DNA from: an uncultured bacterium | GTDB taxonomy: Bacteria > Oederibacteriota > PGYV01 > CAILUR01 | Length of the DNA stretch: 14,065 bases | Direction: 5' to 3' | NCBI GenBank assembly: GCA_903837445.1 | Contig: CAILUR010000101.1 | Coordinates: 1-14,065, forward strand | Shown here: positions 7,652 to 14,065 of the stretch, in pieces | How the letters are laid out: the number at the start of each line of letters is the position of its first letter | Position numbering within the stretch: position 1 is the stretch's first letter | The notes under the pieces: model-generated | Told to the model about the DNA's origin: nothing | The model's input: the letters and a program-made list of their open reading frames with translations, nothing else | Databases searched by the model: none | Made by a program: the position numbers and the translations under genes

Positions 7652-8402
7652 AAGTTTTTTCCCCTCCAGCAGGCGGAATATCTACTTTTACAGTAGTGGT
7701 ATCCCCATCAGCAAAAACTTTACAGCCTTCAAGTTCGGCGAAATGCCCATCCGTATCCGCCACGGCATAGCCAATATCTTTCGCATACCAGTATTCGTTT
7801 TTCTTCGCCACGCTATTGTCGCCCTCGTTTACCATAACTTTTATATGTATGGCATCAAATTCCCCAGCAGGCGCTTTGACTTTTTCAATTCCAAAACACT
7901 CAAACTCCGAAACGATTTTTTTGCTCAAAGGAATAAAAAGGATTACAGCTTCGCCTTTTCCTTCATATTTCCAAGTCTCACCTTTTACCGCTGGATATTT
8001 CATTATCTGCATTTCTGGAATAATATCTACATTTATAGAAAAATTAAAAATCGGAAACGGATACTTTATCCTGCGCATATAAACGCCTTTTTCATCTGTC
8101 CTCATCATATATCTTATGTCAGCTTGGGGCGCATAAAAGTAGCCATAGTCCTTGCCTTCTATTTTTTCGCCTCCCGCAACTGTCGCTTTTATTTTTATTT
8201 TTTTTGTTGGCTCTTTTTTAAAATACCCACTCAGATAAAGGGTATTCCCGTTTGTAATAGGATAAAAGTTTGAAACCGAGTCTGCTGGTATAACGGTGGG
8301 AGTAATAATAGGATTAGAGGCGACAGTTTTCTCATCGGAAACTGCAGCCATAAATATAAAAGGCACTGTCAATAATAGACACCACAAGCTTAATTTCTTC
8401 AC
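7644..8402 (-). CDS. Secreted protein of unknown function, first gene of the TRAP operon
   Basis: A 252-residue protein if it starts at GTG 8402, where AGGAG lies 5 nt upstream; ATG 8444 has no such site and would precede the signal sequence. The N-terminus VKKLSLWCLLLTVPFIFMAA is a Sec signal, with cleavage likely near AAVS. The mature part opens with NFYPITNGNTLYLSG and later has GETWKYEG, APAGEFDAIHIKV and EYWYAKDIGYA. This order (Y-P-x-x-x-G, then W-x-Y, PAG-x-F and W-Y-x-x-x-x-G) recurs in secreted bacterial proteins sometimes annotated as TapB or DUF3108-like, usually of unknown role. It leads a TPAT operon and overlaps tatT by 8 bp, so it may be a periplasmic accessory to the importer. 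No enzyme motif is visible. Confidence 0.78.
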   Translation of the reverse strand: MKKLSLWCLLLTVPFIFMAAVSDEKTVASNPIITPTVIPADSVSNFYPITNGNTLYLSGYFKKEPTKKIKIKATVAGGEKIEGKDYGYFYAPQADIRYMMRTDEKGVYMRRIKYPFPIFNFSINVDIIPEMQIMKYPAVKGETWKYEGKGEAVILFIPLSKKIVSEFECFGIEKVKAPAGEFDAIHIKVMVNEGDNSVAKKNEYWYAKDIGYAVADTDGHFAELEGCKVFADGDTTTVKVDIPPAGGEKTYE

Positions 8403-8450
8403 ATTTTCTCCTGTTAATACTGTTGTTTTTTCAAACAAAAGCAATATTAG

Positions 8451-8477
8451 ATTATCACATAGGGTTTACTGTGTCAA
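8451..8477 (-). promoter_or_regulatory. Sigma-70-type promoter of the TRAP operon
   Basis: A perfect -35 TTGACA (8472-8477) and -10 GATAAT (8451-8456) on the minus strand, with an extended TGT before the -10 that can compensate for the short 15-bp spacer. Transcription would start near 8444, about 40 nt before GTG 8402. Confidence 0.62.
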
Positions 8478-8503
8478 TGTTTAGACCAAGAGTTTAGGTT
8501 AAA

Positions 8504-8521
8504 GGTTTACCTGTTTTTACC
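8504..8521 (-). repeat. Direct repeat GGTAAA upstream of the TRAP operon promoter
   Basis: Two copies of GGTAAA, one helical turn apart (10 bp), lie just upstream of the -35 box, where an activator would be expected. The spacing is suggestive, but the sequence is short and AT-rich. It overlaps a 13-base stretch that recurs after dctM (3913-3925). Confidence 0.25.
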
Positions 8522-8534
8522 ATTATTAAATAGA

Positions 8535-8566
8535 AAAACGGCGTGGGACTTTCCCCGCGCCGTTTT
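8535..8566 (-). terminator. Rho-independent terminator after the chitinase frame
   Basis: A GC-rich stem of about 13 bp (AAAACGGCG with TGGG, pairing to CCCC/GCGCCGTTTT with one G-U pair) around a short loop, 10 nt past the chitinase stop. On the minus strand it is followed by TTTTTCTATTTAAT. It separates the glycoside-hydrolase unit from the TRAP promoter. Confidence 0.85.
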
Positions 8567-8576
8567 GGTGTTTTGT

Positions 8577-9761
8577 TTACTTGTTTTTTACTTCAGCGCA
8601 AGCTTCCTCATAGGCTTTATACATAGCATCCATAAGCGGGGTTTTCCCTTCCATATTATCCGCAGTCACATCCCACATAAAGACTCCTGCGAGTTTTCTT
8701 TCCACAATTGCGTATTTAACTTTCAAAGCTATTGATTTTTCGTCATCATAGGTCAAAATCCCAGCCTGTTTTCCTGTCTGCATACCACTAAAAAATCCAA
8801 TTACACGCTCAATAGGATTCCATTTTGAATCCACAGAATCTTTGGCAAGGTAAGGCACCTGCGCGCCATCATCCCAATGCTTGCTCCAGCCATTATCAAT
8901 CAGAGGGGCGAGCTGATTGTAGTTCATAAAAATATCTTCTGGCGTATTTGTCATTTTTACATAAAGCGCTTCTGCGTTTGGAAATTCGTGCCCGTAAAAA
9001 GGCACTCCTAACACAAGTTTTTCTGCAGGAATTTTTTTCGTTTGCGTCATATAGTCAATATAGGTTTCATCATTTACTTCCGTGCACGAATCATCCCCTT
9101 TTTTCAAGGCAGCATTATGTCCAGCGTGATCATTCCACGCACCGTGCATATCATATGCCATTAGATTTACATAGTCCATATACTGAATAAACATAGGATA
9201 TTCAAGCCACTGCTGTGACCAGTTAGTGCCACCCACAGCCGCCGTAATCAACCAAGGAGTACCAGTGCCAGTAGCCGCAGTAAAGGCTTCTCTGGTTTCT
9301 TTTATCAGTAAAGGAAAATTATATTTATCGGCTTCAGTGTTTGGAAACTCCCAATCAAAATCAGCACCATCTTAGCCATTTTCTTTTATAAACTTTACAA
9401 GATTTTTTGTGAAGGCTTTACGAAGGACAGGACTTGCCGCTACTTTTTTAAAATTTTCATTTGCCTTTTCGTTGGCGCCGCCTATTGAAGTAATGACCTT
9501 GACGCCTTTGGAATGCGCCGTCGCTATCATATCAGGTTCTAGATAGTTGCCCCCATAAGAGAAAGTCCCATCTGCTTCGGGAATAATAAACGCGTGTGCA
9601 ATGTGAGTGACTTTGTCATAAGGCAGATTTGCCGCTCTATAGCCACCCACCCAGTCCGGATAATAAGCCAAAAGTATTTTTCCGCCATTGGCCGCCACCA
9701 GCGAAAAAGAAAATAATACAAATAGCACAAAAGTCATTAAATATTTTATTTTTAATTTCAT
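8577..9761 (-). pseudogene. Secreted GH18 chitinase, interrupted by an in-frame TAA before the catalytic motif
   Basis: The 394-codon frame from ATG 9761 encodes a signal peptide (residues 1 to about 24, LVAA) and a GH18 barrel that would cut chitin-like polymers outside the cytoplasm. Visible landmarks are SIGG near residues 94-97, the DGADFDWE active site (catalytic Glu138), MAYDMHGAW and the closing VFMWDVTAD. At 9372-9374 codon 130 is TAA, so the frame reads KENG, stop, DGADFDWE. The residue expected there is a hydrophobic or aromatic one, and TAT to TAA is a single change. The frame stays open and conserved for another 264 codons, so this is one broken gene. The N-terminal fragment lacks the catalytic residues. 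ATG 9761 is favoured over 9773 because GGTGGTG precedes it. The unit ends at a strong terminator and probably shares the GH1 promoter. Confidence 0.88.
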
Positions 9762-9834
9762 AAGCACCACCATTTTTGGGATTTTGCTTTCACTTTATAA
9801 AAATATATTACCATAAAAAGCATACAGGTGTATT

Positions 9835-11208
9835 TTATATTTCAAACCCGTTATTTTTTATCACAGCCGCATACCAACGACCGCTTTTTTTTATAGTTCT
9901 TTTTTGTGTAGCGAAGTCCACACGCACTATTCCAAACCTTTTTGAATACCCACGGCACCATTCAAAATTATCCATAAGAGACCAAGCAATATACCCTTTT
10001 AAATTTGCACCCTCTTGAACTGCACGCGCACAGGCACTTATATACCCCTTGTAAAAATCCACCCTGTTATCATCCTGCACGACGCCGTCCACGATATTTT
10101 CGTCATCAAATGCCGCACCATTCTCCGTGATATACAATTTTGGTTTCCCATAATCCTTATGCAGTCGCATTATGGAATCATAAATTCCCTGCGGTTCTAT
10201 TTCCCAATTCATACCTGTATATTTTCTTTCCGGCTTTTGCGCGCCCCACATACAGCCCTCCCAATCAAACAACTTATCTTTCCCATTATCCTTGGCACGA
10301 AACGGCGAATAATGATTTATACCTATATAATCACAAGGGTTATCTTTTATAAACTTCAAATCATCCGCATCCGGTTTGAATTCAAAATTATATTTTTGTT
10401 TGTTAAAAGAAATAATGTCTTCAGGATATTTTCCAAAAAACAATGGGTCCATATACCAGCGGTTTAAAATTCCGTCAGCGATAAGCGCCTTGGCTTTATT
10501 TGATTTCGTATCTTCATCAGGGTACACTGGCGCTATCACTTGCGCTATGCCTATCTCGCCATCGCCTATCACTTCCCTAAAGCGTTCCACCGCTTTTGCG
10601 TGCGCAATATTTATATGATGCGACACCATACACTCGGCAAAATGGTCATTGCGTTTATCAGCGGGCGGTTGCCCTTTTCCCACATAGCCTTCGTAAGCTA
10701 CTATCCACGCCTCGTTAAAAGTAGTCCATTTTTTTACTCTGTCCCCATAAGCCCTAAAACAAAACTCAGCATAATCCGCAAAGACCTCTGCCGTTTCCCT
10801 ATTTTCCCAGCCACCATTTAGCATAAGCGCCTGCGGGAGTTCCCAGTGATAGAGCGTCACGAGCGGAGTGATTCCATTTTCAAGAAGTCCGTTTATCAAA
10901 TTATCATAAAACCGCATGCCATCAATATTGGGTTCGCCAAACCCTTTTGGAAATAACCGTGGCCAATTTATTGAAAACCGATACACCTTCAAACCAAGTT
11001 CTTTCATAAGCAAAATATCTTCTTCATAGCGATGATAATGGTCACAGGCGATATCCCCATTTTCATTATTATCTACTTTCCCAGGGATATGAGAAAAGAC
11101 ATCCCACACGGATTCGCCTTTTCCAGCTTCCTTCCAGGCGCCTTCTATCTGATACGAAGAGGTCCCCGCTCCCCATAAAAAATCTTTTGGAAATATAATT
11201 TCAGCCAT
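9835..11208 (-). CDS. GH1 beta-glycosidase (beta-glucosidase type)
   Basis: A 457-residue cytoplasmic enzyme of the usual GH1 length, with no signal peptide. It hydrolyses beta-linked sugars from the non-reducing end. The N-terminus has FPKDFLWGAGTSSYQIEGAW, the family signature. The acid/base Glu166 lies in WTTFNEAW and the nucleophile Glu362 in LYITENGAAF. The SLMDNFEWCRGYSKRFGIV stretch near residue 410 is the typical C-terminal substrate loop. TFNEA in place of the common TFNEP is a mild variant. GGAGGT lies 8-9 nt before ATG 11208. Beta-glucosidase is the likely activity, but GH1 enzymes also include galactosidases, mannosidases and 6-phospho-glycosidases, and motifs cannot decide. Only 73 bp separate it from the chitinase frame, so they are probably one transcription unit. 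Confidence 0.94.
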   Translation of the reverse strand: MAEIIFPKDFLWGAGTSSYQIEGAWKEAGKGESVWDVFSHIPGKVDNNENGDIACDHYHRYEEDILLMKELGLKVYRFSINWPRLFPKGFGEPNIDGMRFYDNLINGLLENGITPLVTLYHWELPQALMLNGGWENRETAEVFADYAEFCFRAYGDRVKKWTTFNEAWIVAYEGYVGKGQPPADKRNDHFAECMVSHHINIAHAKAVERFREVIGDGEIGIAQVIAPVYPDEDTKSNKAKALIADGILNRWYMDPLFFGKYPEDIISFNKQKYNFEFKPDADDLKFIKDNPCDYIGINHYSPFRAKDNGKDKLFDWEGCMWGAQKPERKYTGMNWEIEPQGIYDSIMRLHKDYGKPKLYITENGAAFDDENIVDGVVQDDNRVDFYKGYISACARAVQEGANLKGYIAWSLMDNFEWCRGYSKRFGIVRVDFATQKRTIKKSGRWYAAVIKNNGFEI

Positions 11209-11227
11209 TAAAAAAAACCTCCGGTAA

Positions 11228-11256
11228 ATTATATTGTCAAAAAAACTTTACTTCAA
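11228..11256 (-). promoter_or_regulatory. Sigma-70-type promoter of the GH1 gene
   Basis: A perfect -10 TATAAT (11228-11233) and -35 TTGAAG (11251-11256) separated by 17 bp. The start would fall within about 20 nt of the ATG at 11208, so the leader is very short and little more than the ribosome site. TTTACCG, matching one half of the operator at 13699-13712, starts at the -10 (11221-11227), so LacI control is possible. Confidence 0.66.
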
Positions 11257-11262
11257 GATACA

Positions 11263-11295
11263 AAAAAACCGCGGGATTTTCGCCCGCGGTTTTTT
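11263..11295 (-). terminator. Rho-independent terminator after the GH94 gene
   Basis: A perfect 13-bp stem, AAAAAACCGCGGG pairing with CCCGCGGTTTTTT, around a 7-nt loop, 9 nt past the GH94 stop. It has T-runs on both strands and makes the GH94 gene a single-gene unit. Confidence 0.9.
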
Positions 11296-11304
11296 GAAAA
11301 CTTT

Positions 11305-13650
11305 TTAACCCATTGTCACTTCTATTTTATGTGCTTTTTTATCCGAGAAGAGTGGCGCCTTGTTGCCTTTTATTACTTTGCCGTCCACTATCATTTTTAC
11401 TACGCCTTTATTTACGCCTTTTGGATTTGTGACAGTAATATTATAATTTACTCCACGGAACATTCTCGTGACTTTAAACCCTTTCCATTTTTTCGGAATA
11501 CACGGATCTACTGTCAAGCCATCATACTCTGGTCTCACTCCGAGAATATACCCCGAGACGCTTACAAAGTTCCACGCGCAGGCGCCTGTGAGCCAAGAGT
11601 TTTTTGCCTGTCCAAAATCCCTGTGTTCTTTTCCTGCTATTATCTGTGAATACACATAGGGTTCTGTCCAGTGAATATCAGCAATATCATTTGTCGCCGA
11701 AGGCACTATATTTTTGTAATATTCAAAAGCTATCTCGCCTCTGCCTATCATAGTCTCGGAAATAACTGCCCAAGGATTGGTGTGACAAAAAATACCAGCA
11801 TTTTCTTTTATGCCAGCAGGCACTTCCGAAATTAAGCCCACATCTTTGCGATAGGCCTTATACCCAGGCCACATTTTGTTTATGCCATATTTTGAACCTA
11901 AATATTTTTTTACACTGTTAAGACATATTTCCGCTCTTTCCCCTTGTGCTACGCCGCTCATAATCGCCCAGACCTGACTGTTTATCCATATCTTGCCTTC
12001 TTTTGCGGTCTTAACGCCTATAGGTTCTCCATTATCTTTATACGCGCGGATATACCACTCGCCATCCCACGCATTTTTATTTATCCTATCTTTCATTTCA
12101 TTTCCCATTTTGGTATATCGCTCCGCATCGTGAGTTTCTCCGATAAGTTTTGCGATATCTGTAATCAACCAAGCCGCATGTACAAACTGCATAGAGACCA
12201 TAACAGACACGCCTGCGCCTTTTGGCCCTTTTATATTCAGCGAGTCATTCCAATCCGCAAAACCAGATTTGCAAAGTCCGTGATATGAAGTGGCTGTCCA
12301 AGAATATTCCATAGCCCTTTTCATATGTTCATACATAGTCCCTTCTGAGCCATCTGTAAAAATAACCGACTGGTCCAGAAACTTTACATCCCCTGTTTCT
12401 TTTATGTAATTATCCACAGCGAGAATTAACCAAAGATGATCATCTCCATATCCTTCACTGTCGCCTTTTTTTGTAAGCGGAAAGTATTGATGCATAGCCC
12501 TGCCTTCTGGGAACTGAATAGCCGCGAGGTCCATAAGCCGTTGCCGCACTTTAGAAGGAATCTGATAAGCAAACCCCAGCGTGTCTTGATTTGAATCCCT
12601 AAACCCCATACCACGCCCTATTCCTGATTCATAATAAGAAGCAGACCGCGACCAGTTAAAAGTGGTACGGCATTGATATTGGTTCCAGATATTTACCATT
12701 GAATTAAGTGCCGCATCTGGCGACTCTGTCTGATACTTGTTAAGCCCTTCCTGCCAATAGGCCTTTATCTTTTTGTATTCTTTATCTACTGCGCCTTTCA
12801 CTGAATATTTTTTGAAAACTTTTTTTTCGGTGCCCATTTTTTCATTGTACCCAAGAATAAAAGTCACTTCTTTTTCTTCGCCGGGTTTAAGTGAGACATT
12901 TACATGCAAGCCACCAAACGGCGCCCACCCTATGGCTTCAGAATTACTACACTTGCCTTTTTGCACAGCTTCAGGATTGGCTTCCCCGTTATAGAGTCCT
13001 GTGAACTTGCCGCGTTCGCCATCATAGCTCTGCACTTTTGTGTCAGACCAAAAATACGAAAAATATTCCTTGTGCACATTGTGTCTGGTCAAATGATACA
13101 TACAATTATTTCTAAACTTAGTTATTCCAATATTTAGGTTGTATTGAAAGTCCGTCATATCCATTACCGCATCCCACAGACAAAACTCCACATATGTAAA
13201 TAAACTCAAATCTCTTTTTTTCTTTGAATTGTTTTTTACTTTTATGCGCCAGATTTCAAGACTCTCTCCGAGTGGCACCATATAAAGTGTTTCTGTCGCT
13301 ATCTGCTCATATTCCGAACTTATTTTTGTATAGCTTAAACCGTGGCGACATTCGTATTTATATTTGCTTAAGTCGTGATTGGTAGGTTGCCAAGAAGCGG
13401 ACCAATATTTTTCAGTGGCATTATCTCTCACATAAATATATCTTCCTGGTCTGTCGGAAGGCACATTATTATACCTATAGCGAAGTATTCTGCGGGAGCG
13501 AGGGTCTTTATTGAAACTATAACCGCCGCCTGTGTTTGAGATAAGCGCACAATACTCATCCACCCCAAGATAATTTATCCACGGCAGTGGGGTTTTTGGA
13601 TTTGTGATTACATACTCCCTGTTCTTGTCATCAAAGTAACCATATTTCAT
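11305..13650 (-). CDS. GH94 disaccharide phosphorylase (cellobiose or chitobiose phosphorylase type)
   Basis: A 781-residue cytoplasmic enzyme that splits a beta-1,4 disaccharide with phosphate to a sugar 1-phosphate and the free sugar, saving one ATP. The N-terminus MKYGYFDD, then REYVIT and TPLPWINYLG is the GH94 signature. GRGMGFRDSNQD (345-356) and the catalytic-Asp motif ADWND (465-469) complete the core, and length is normal for two-domain GH94 enzymes. Substrate is open: relatives include cellobiose, chitobiose and cellodextrin phosphorylases. From memory, cellobiose enzymes usually have NDDPLWL where this one has GDDHLWL (402-408), and a chitinase gene is nearby, so chitobiose is plausible but unproven. 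AGGAGG lies about 8 nt before ATG 13650. A LacI-like operator stands over its predicted start, and a LacI-family gene lies directly upstream. Confidence 0.9.
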   Translation of the reverse strand: MKYGYFDDKNREYVITNPKTPLPWINYLGVDEYCALISNTGGGYSFNKDPRSRRILRYRYNNVPSDRPGRYIYVRDNATEKYWSASWQPTNHDLSKYKYECRHGLSYTKISSEYEQIATETLYMVPLGESLEIWRIKVKNNSKKKRDLSLFTYVEFCLWDAVMDMTDFQYNLNIGITKFRNNCMYHLTRHNVHKEYFSYFWSDTKVQSYDGERGKFTGLYNGEANPEAVQKGKCSNSEAIGWAPFGGLHVNVSLKPGEEKEVTFILGYNEKMGTEKKVFKKYSVKGAVDKEYKKIKAYWQEGLNKYQTESPDAALNSMVNIWNQYQCRTTFNWSRSASYYESGIGRGMGFRDSNQDTLGFAYQIPSKVRQRLMDLAAIQFPEGRAMHQYFPLTKKGDSEGYGDDHLWLILAVDNYIKETGDVKFLDQSVIFTDGSEGTMYEHMKRAMEYSWTATSYHGLCKSGFADWNDSLNIKGPKGAGVSVMVSMQFVHAAWLITDIAKLIGETHDAERYTKMGNEMKDRINKNAWDGEWYIRAYKDNGEPIGVKTAKEGKIWINSQVWAIMSGVAQGERAEICLNSVKKYLGSKYGINKMWPGYKAYRKDVGLISEVPAGIKENAGIFCHTNPWAVISETMIGRGEIAFEYYKNIVPSATNDIADIHWTEPYVYSQIIAGKEHRDFGQAKNSWLTGACAWNFVSVSGYILGVRPEYDGLTVDPCIPKKWKGFKVTRMFRGVNYNITVTNPKGVNKGVVKMIVDGKVIKGNKAPLFSDKKAHKIEVTMG

Positions 13651-13672
13651 ATTTTATTCCTCCTAAAAGTTT

Positions 13673-13687
13673 AGTGGCAAAGCCACT
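13673..13687 (-). other. Small hairpin in the GH94 leader just before the ribosome site
   Basis: AGTGGC and GCCACT form a perfect 6-bp stem with a 3-nt loop, ending 9 nt before AGGAGG. Flanking AAAAGT and ACTTTT could form an alternative pairing. It may protect the 5' end or tune translation; no function is shown. Confidence 0.4.
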
Positions 13688-13698
13688 TTTCGTTTTTT

Positions 13699-13712
13699 CT
13701 TTATCGGTAAAG
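13699..13712 (-). promoter_or_regulatory. LacI-family operator-like palindrome in the GH94 leader
   Basis: CTTTACCGATAAAG is a 14-bp near-perfect palindrome (12 of 14 positions symmetric) with the central CG typical of LacI-family operators. Its centre is about 14 bp after the predicted GH94 start (near 13719), where a bound repressor would block elongation or initiation. A LacI-family gene ends 120 bp further upstream, which makes it the natural binder. Confidence 0.62.
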
Positions 13713-13725
13713 CAACTAGAAATAA

Positions 13726-13753
13726 AGCATAACAAAACTACATTTTTTGTCAA
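13726..13753 (-). promoter_or_regulatory. Sigma-70-type promoter of the GH94 gene
   Basis: A perfect -35 TTGACA (13748-13753) and -10 TATGCT (13726-13731) with a 16-bp spacer and a TGT extension before the -10. The start near 13719 gives a leader of about 70 nt containing the operator-like palindrome and a hairpin. Confidence 0.64.
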
Positions 13754-13830
13754 ATGTTTAAAATTTTAGTTTTAACAGACCATAGGTACTCAAAGGACTA
13801 AAAATATTTATTCTACTGTTATACCACAGA

Positions 13831-14065
13831 TTAAGCCGATTCCCCTTCTACAAGTTGCGGTTTAAAAACTACCTTTTCCGAAATATCTTTTTTCCCATTT
13901 TTAATTATTTTCATCATAAGTTCCGCAACCTTCTCTCCAATTTCCACGAGAGGTTGTTTTATCGTGGTAAGCGTAGGAGTCATAAAAGAAGCAGCTTCAA
14001 GATTGTCATATCCTATCACCGATAGATTGCCTGGTACATCCACTCCTGCTTTTTTCGCCTCGTGA
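13831..14065 (-). CDS. LacI-family transcriptional regulator, C-terminal end only
   Basis: The frame is open to the window edge and ends at TAA 13831. The 77 visible residues are the C-terminal part of the sugar-binding domain of LacI/PurR-type repressors: AGVDVPGNLSVIGYDN, then PTLTTIKQP and GEKVAELM, the usual order in this family. The closing motif, often LVVRES, is LVEGES here, a small variation. The DNA-binding domain and ligand pocket lie outside the window, so its effector cannot be judged. It is oriented toward the GH94 gene, whose promoter lies right after its stop, and a LacI-type palindrome stands over that start. It probably represses the GH94 gene and perhaps the GH1-chitinase unit when a sugar is absent. 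Confidence 0.93.
   Translation of the reverse strand, partial: HEAKKAGVDVPGNLSVIGYDNLEAASFMTPTLTTIKQPLVEIGEKVAELMMKIIKNGKKDISEKVVFKPQLVEGESA

Noticed and set aside
8577..9251. Separate gene for the C-terminal half of the chitinase, starting at an internal Met
   Set aside because: The same frame is open back to the TAA at 9372 and encodes the catalytic motif, so it is the rest of one broken gene; no ribosome site is evident at the internal Met.
17..9374. TAA read as an amino acid in this organism
   Set aside because: Most genes here end cleanly in TAA, and the two in-frame cases would need different residues (Glu and an aromatic or hydrophobic one).
9774..9834. Terminator or promoter between GH1 and the chitinase
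   Set aside because: Only a weak ATACA-CC-TGTAT symmetry is present, with no usable loop or U-run and no clear -35/-10 pair.
13673..13687. Sigma-54 -24/-12 element at GTGGCTTTGCCAC
   Set aside because: The GG to GC spacing is wrong; it is better explained as a small hairpin.

Overview
The window is 14 kb of AT-rich bacterial DNA in which every convincing gene lies on the minus strand, so transcription runs from high to low coordinates. The envelope and regulatory genes (a lipoprotein, two signal peptides, a periplasmic TRAP binding protein, sigma-54 promoters and an enhancer-binding protein) suggest a two-membraned bacterium. The TatT-associated TRAP type is known from spirochaetes, deltaproteobacteria and some uncultured phyla. 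I cannot name the species.

Sugar region (about 14065 to 8577): the C-terminal end of a LacI-family regulator is followed by a GH94 disaccharide phosphorylase gene. That gene has its own sigma-70-type promoter, a LacI-like palindrome with a central CG just after the predicted transcription start, and a strong terminator. Next come a GH1 beta-glycosidase and a secreted GH18 chitinase, which appear to share a promoter before GH1 and a terminator after the chitinase. The chitinase reading frame is broken by an in-frame TAA immediately before its catalytic DGADFDWE motif. Together these look like a regulon for using beta-linked disaccharides or chitin fragments.

Transport region (8480 to 3941): a probable five-gene operon encodes a secreted protein of unknown role, the TatT lipoprotein, the DctP-type binding protein, and the DctQ and DctM membrane subunits. 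It is a TPAT-type TRAP importer. The binding protein has Trp where carboxylate-binding relatives have Arg, so the ligand is probably not a simple carboxylate.

Regulator and nuclease region (3900 to 1): a sigma-54 enhancer-binding protein with an unrecognised N-terminal sensor domain is followed 17 bp later by an RNase J-like beta-CASP metallo-hydrolase. Beyond these lie a small DUF4258-like protein and a PD-(D/E)XK nuclease pseudogene, whose catalytic Glu codon has become TAA. Both transcription units start with a good match to the sigma-54 -24/-12 consensus. Each has a TTGTCA-N5-TGA inverted repeat about 73 bp upstream of the -12 GC. The simplest reading is that the regulator switches on its own operon and the downstream small-protein/nuclease unit together, as one stress-induced or ligand-induced nucleic-acid processing system. 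This is the most interesting part of the window.
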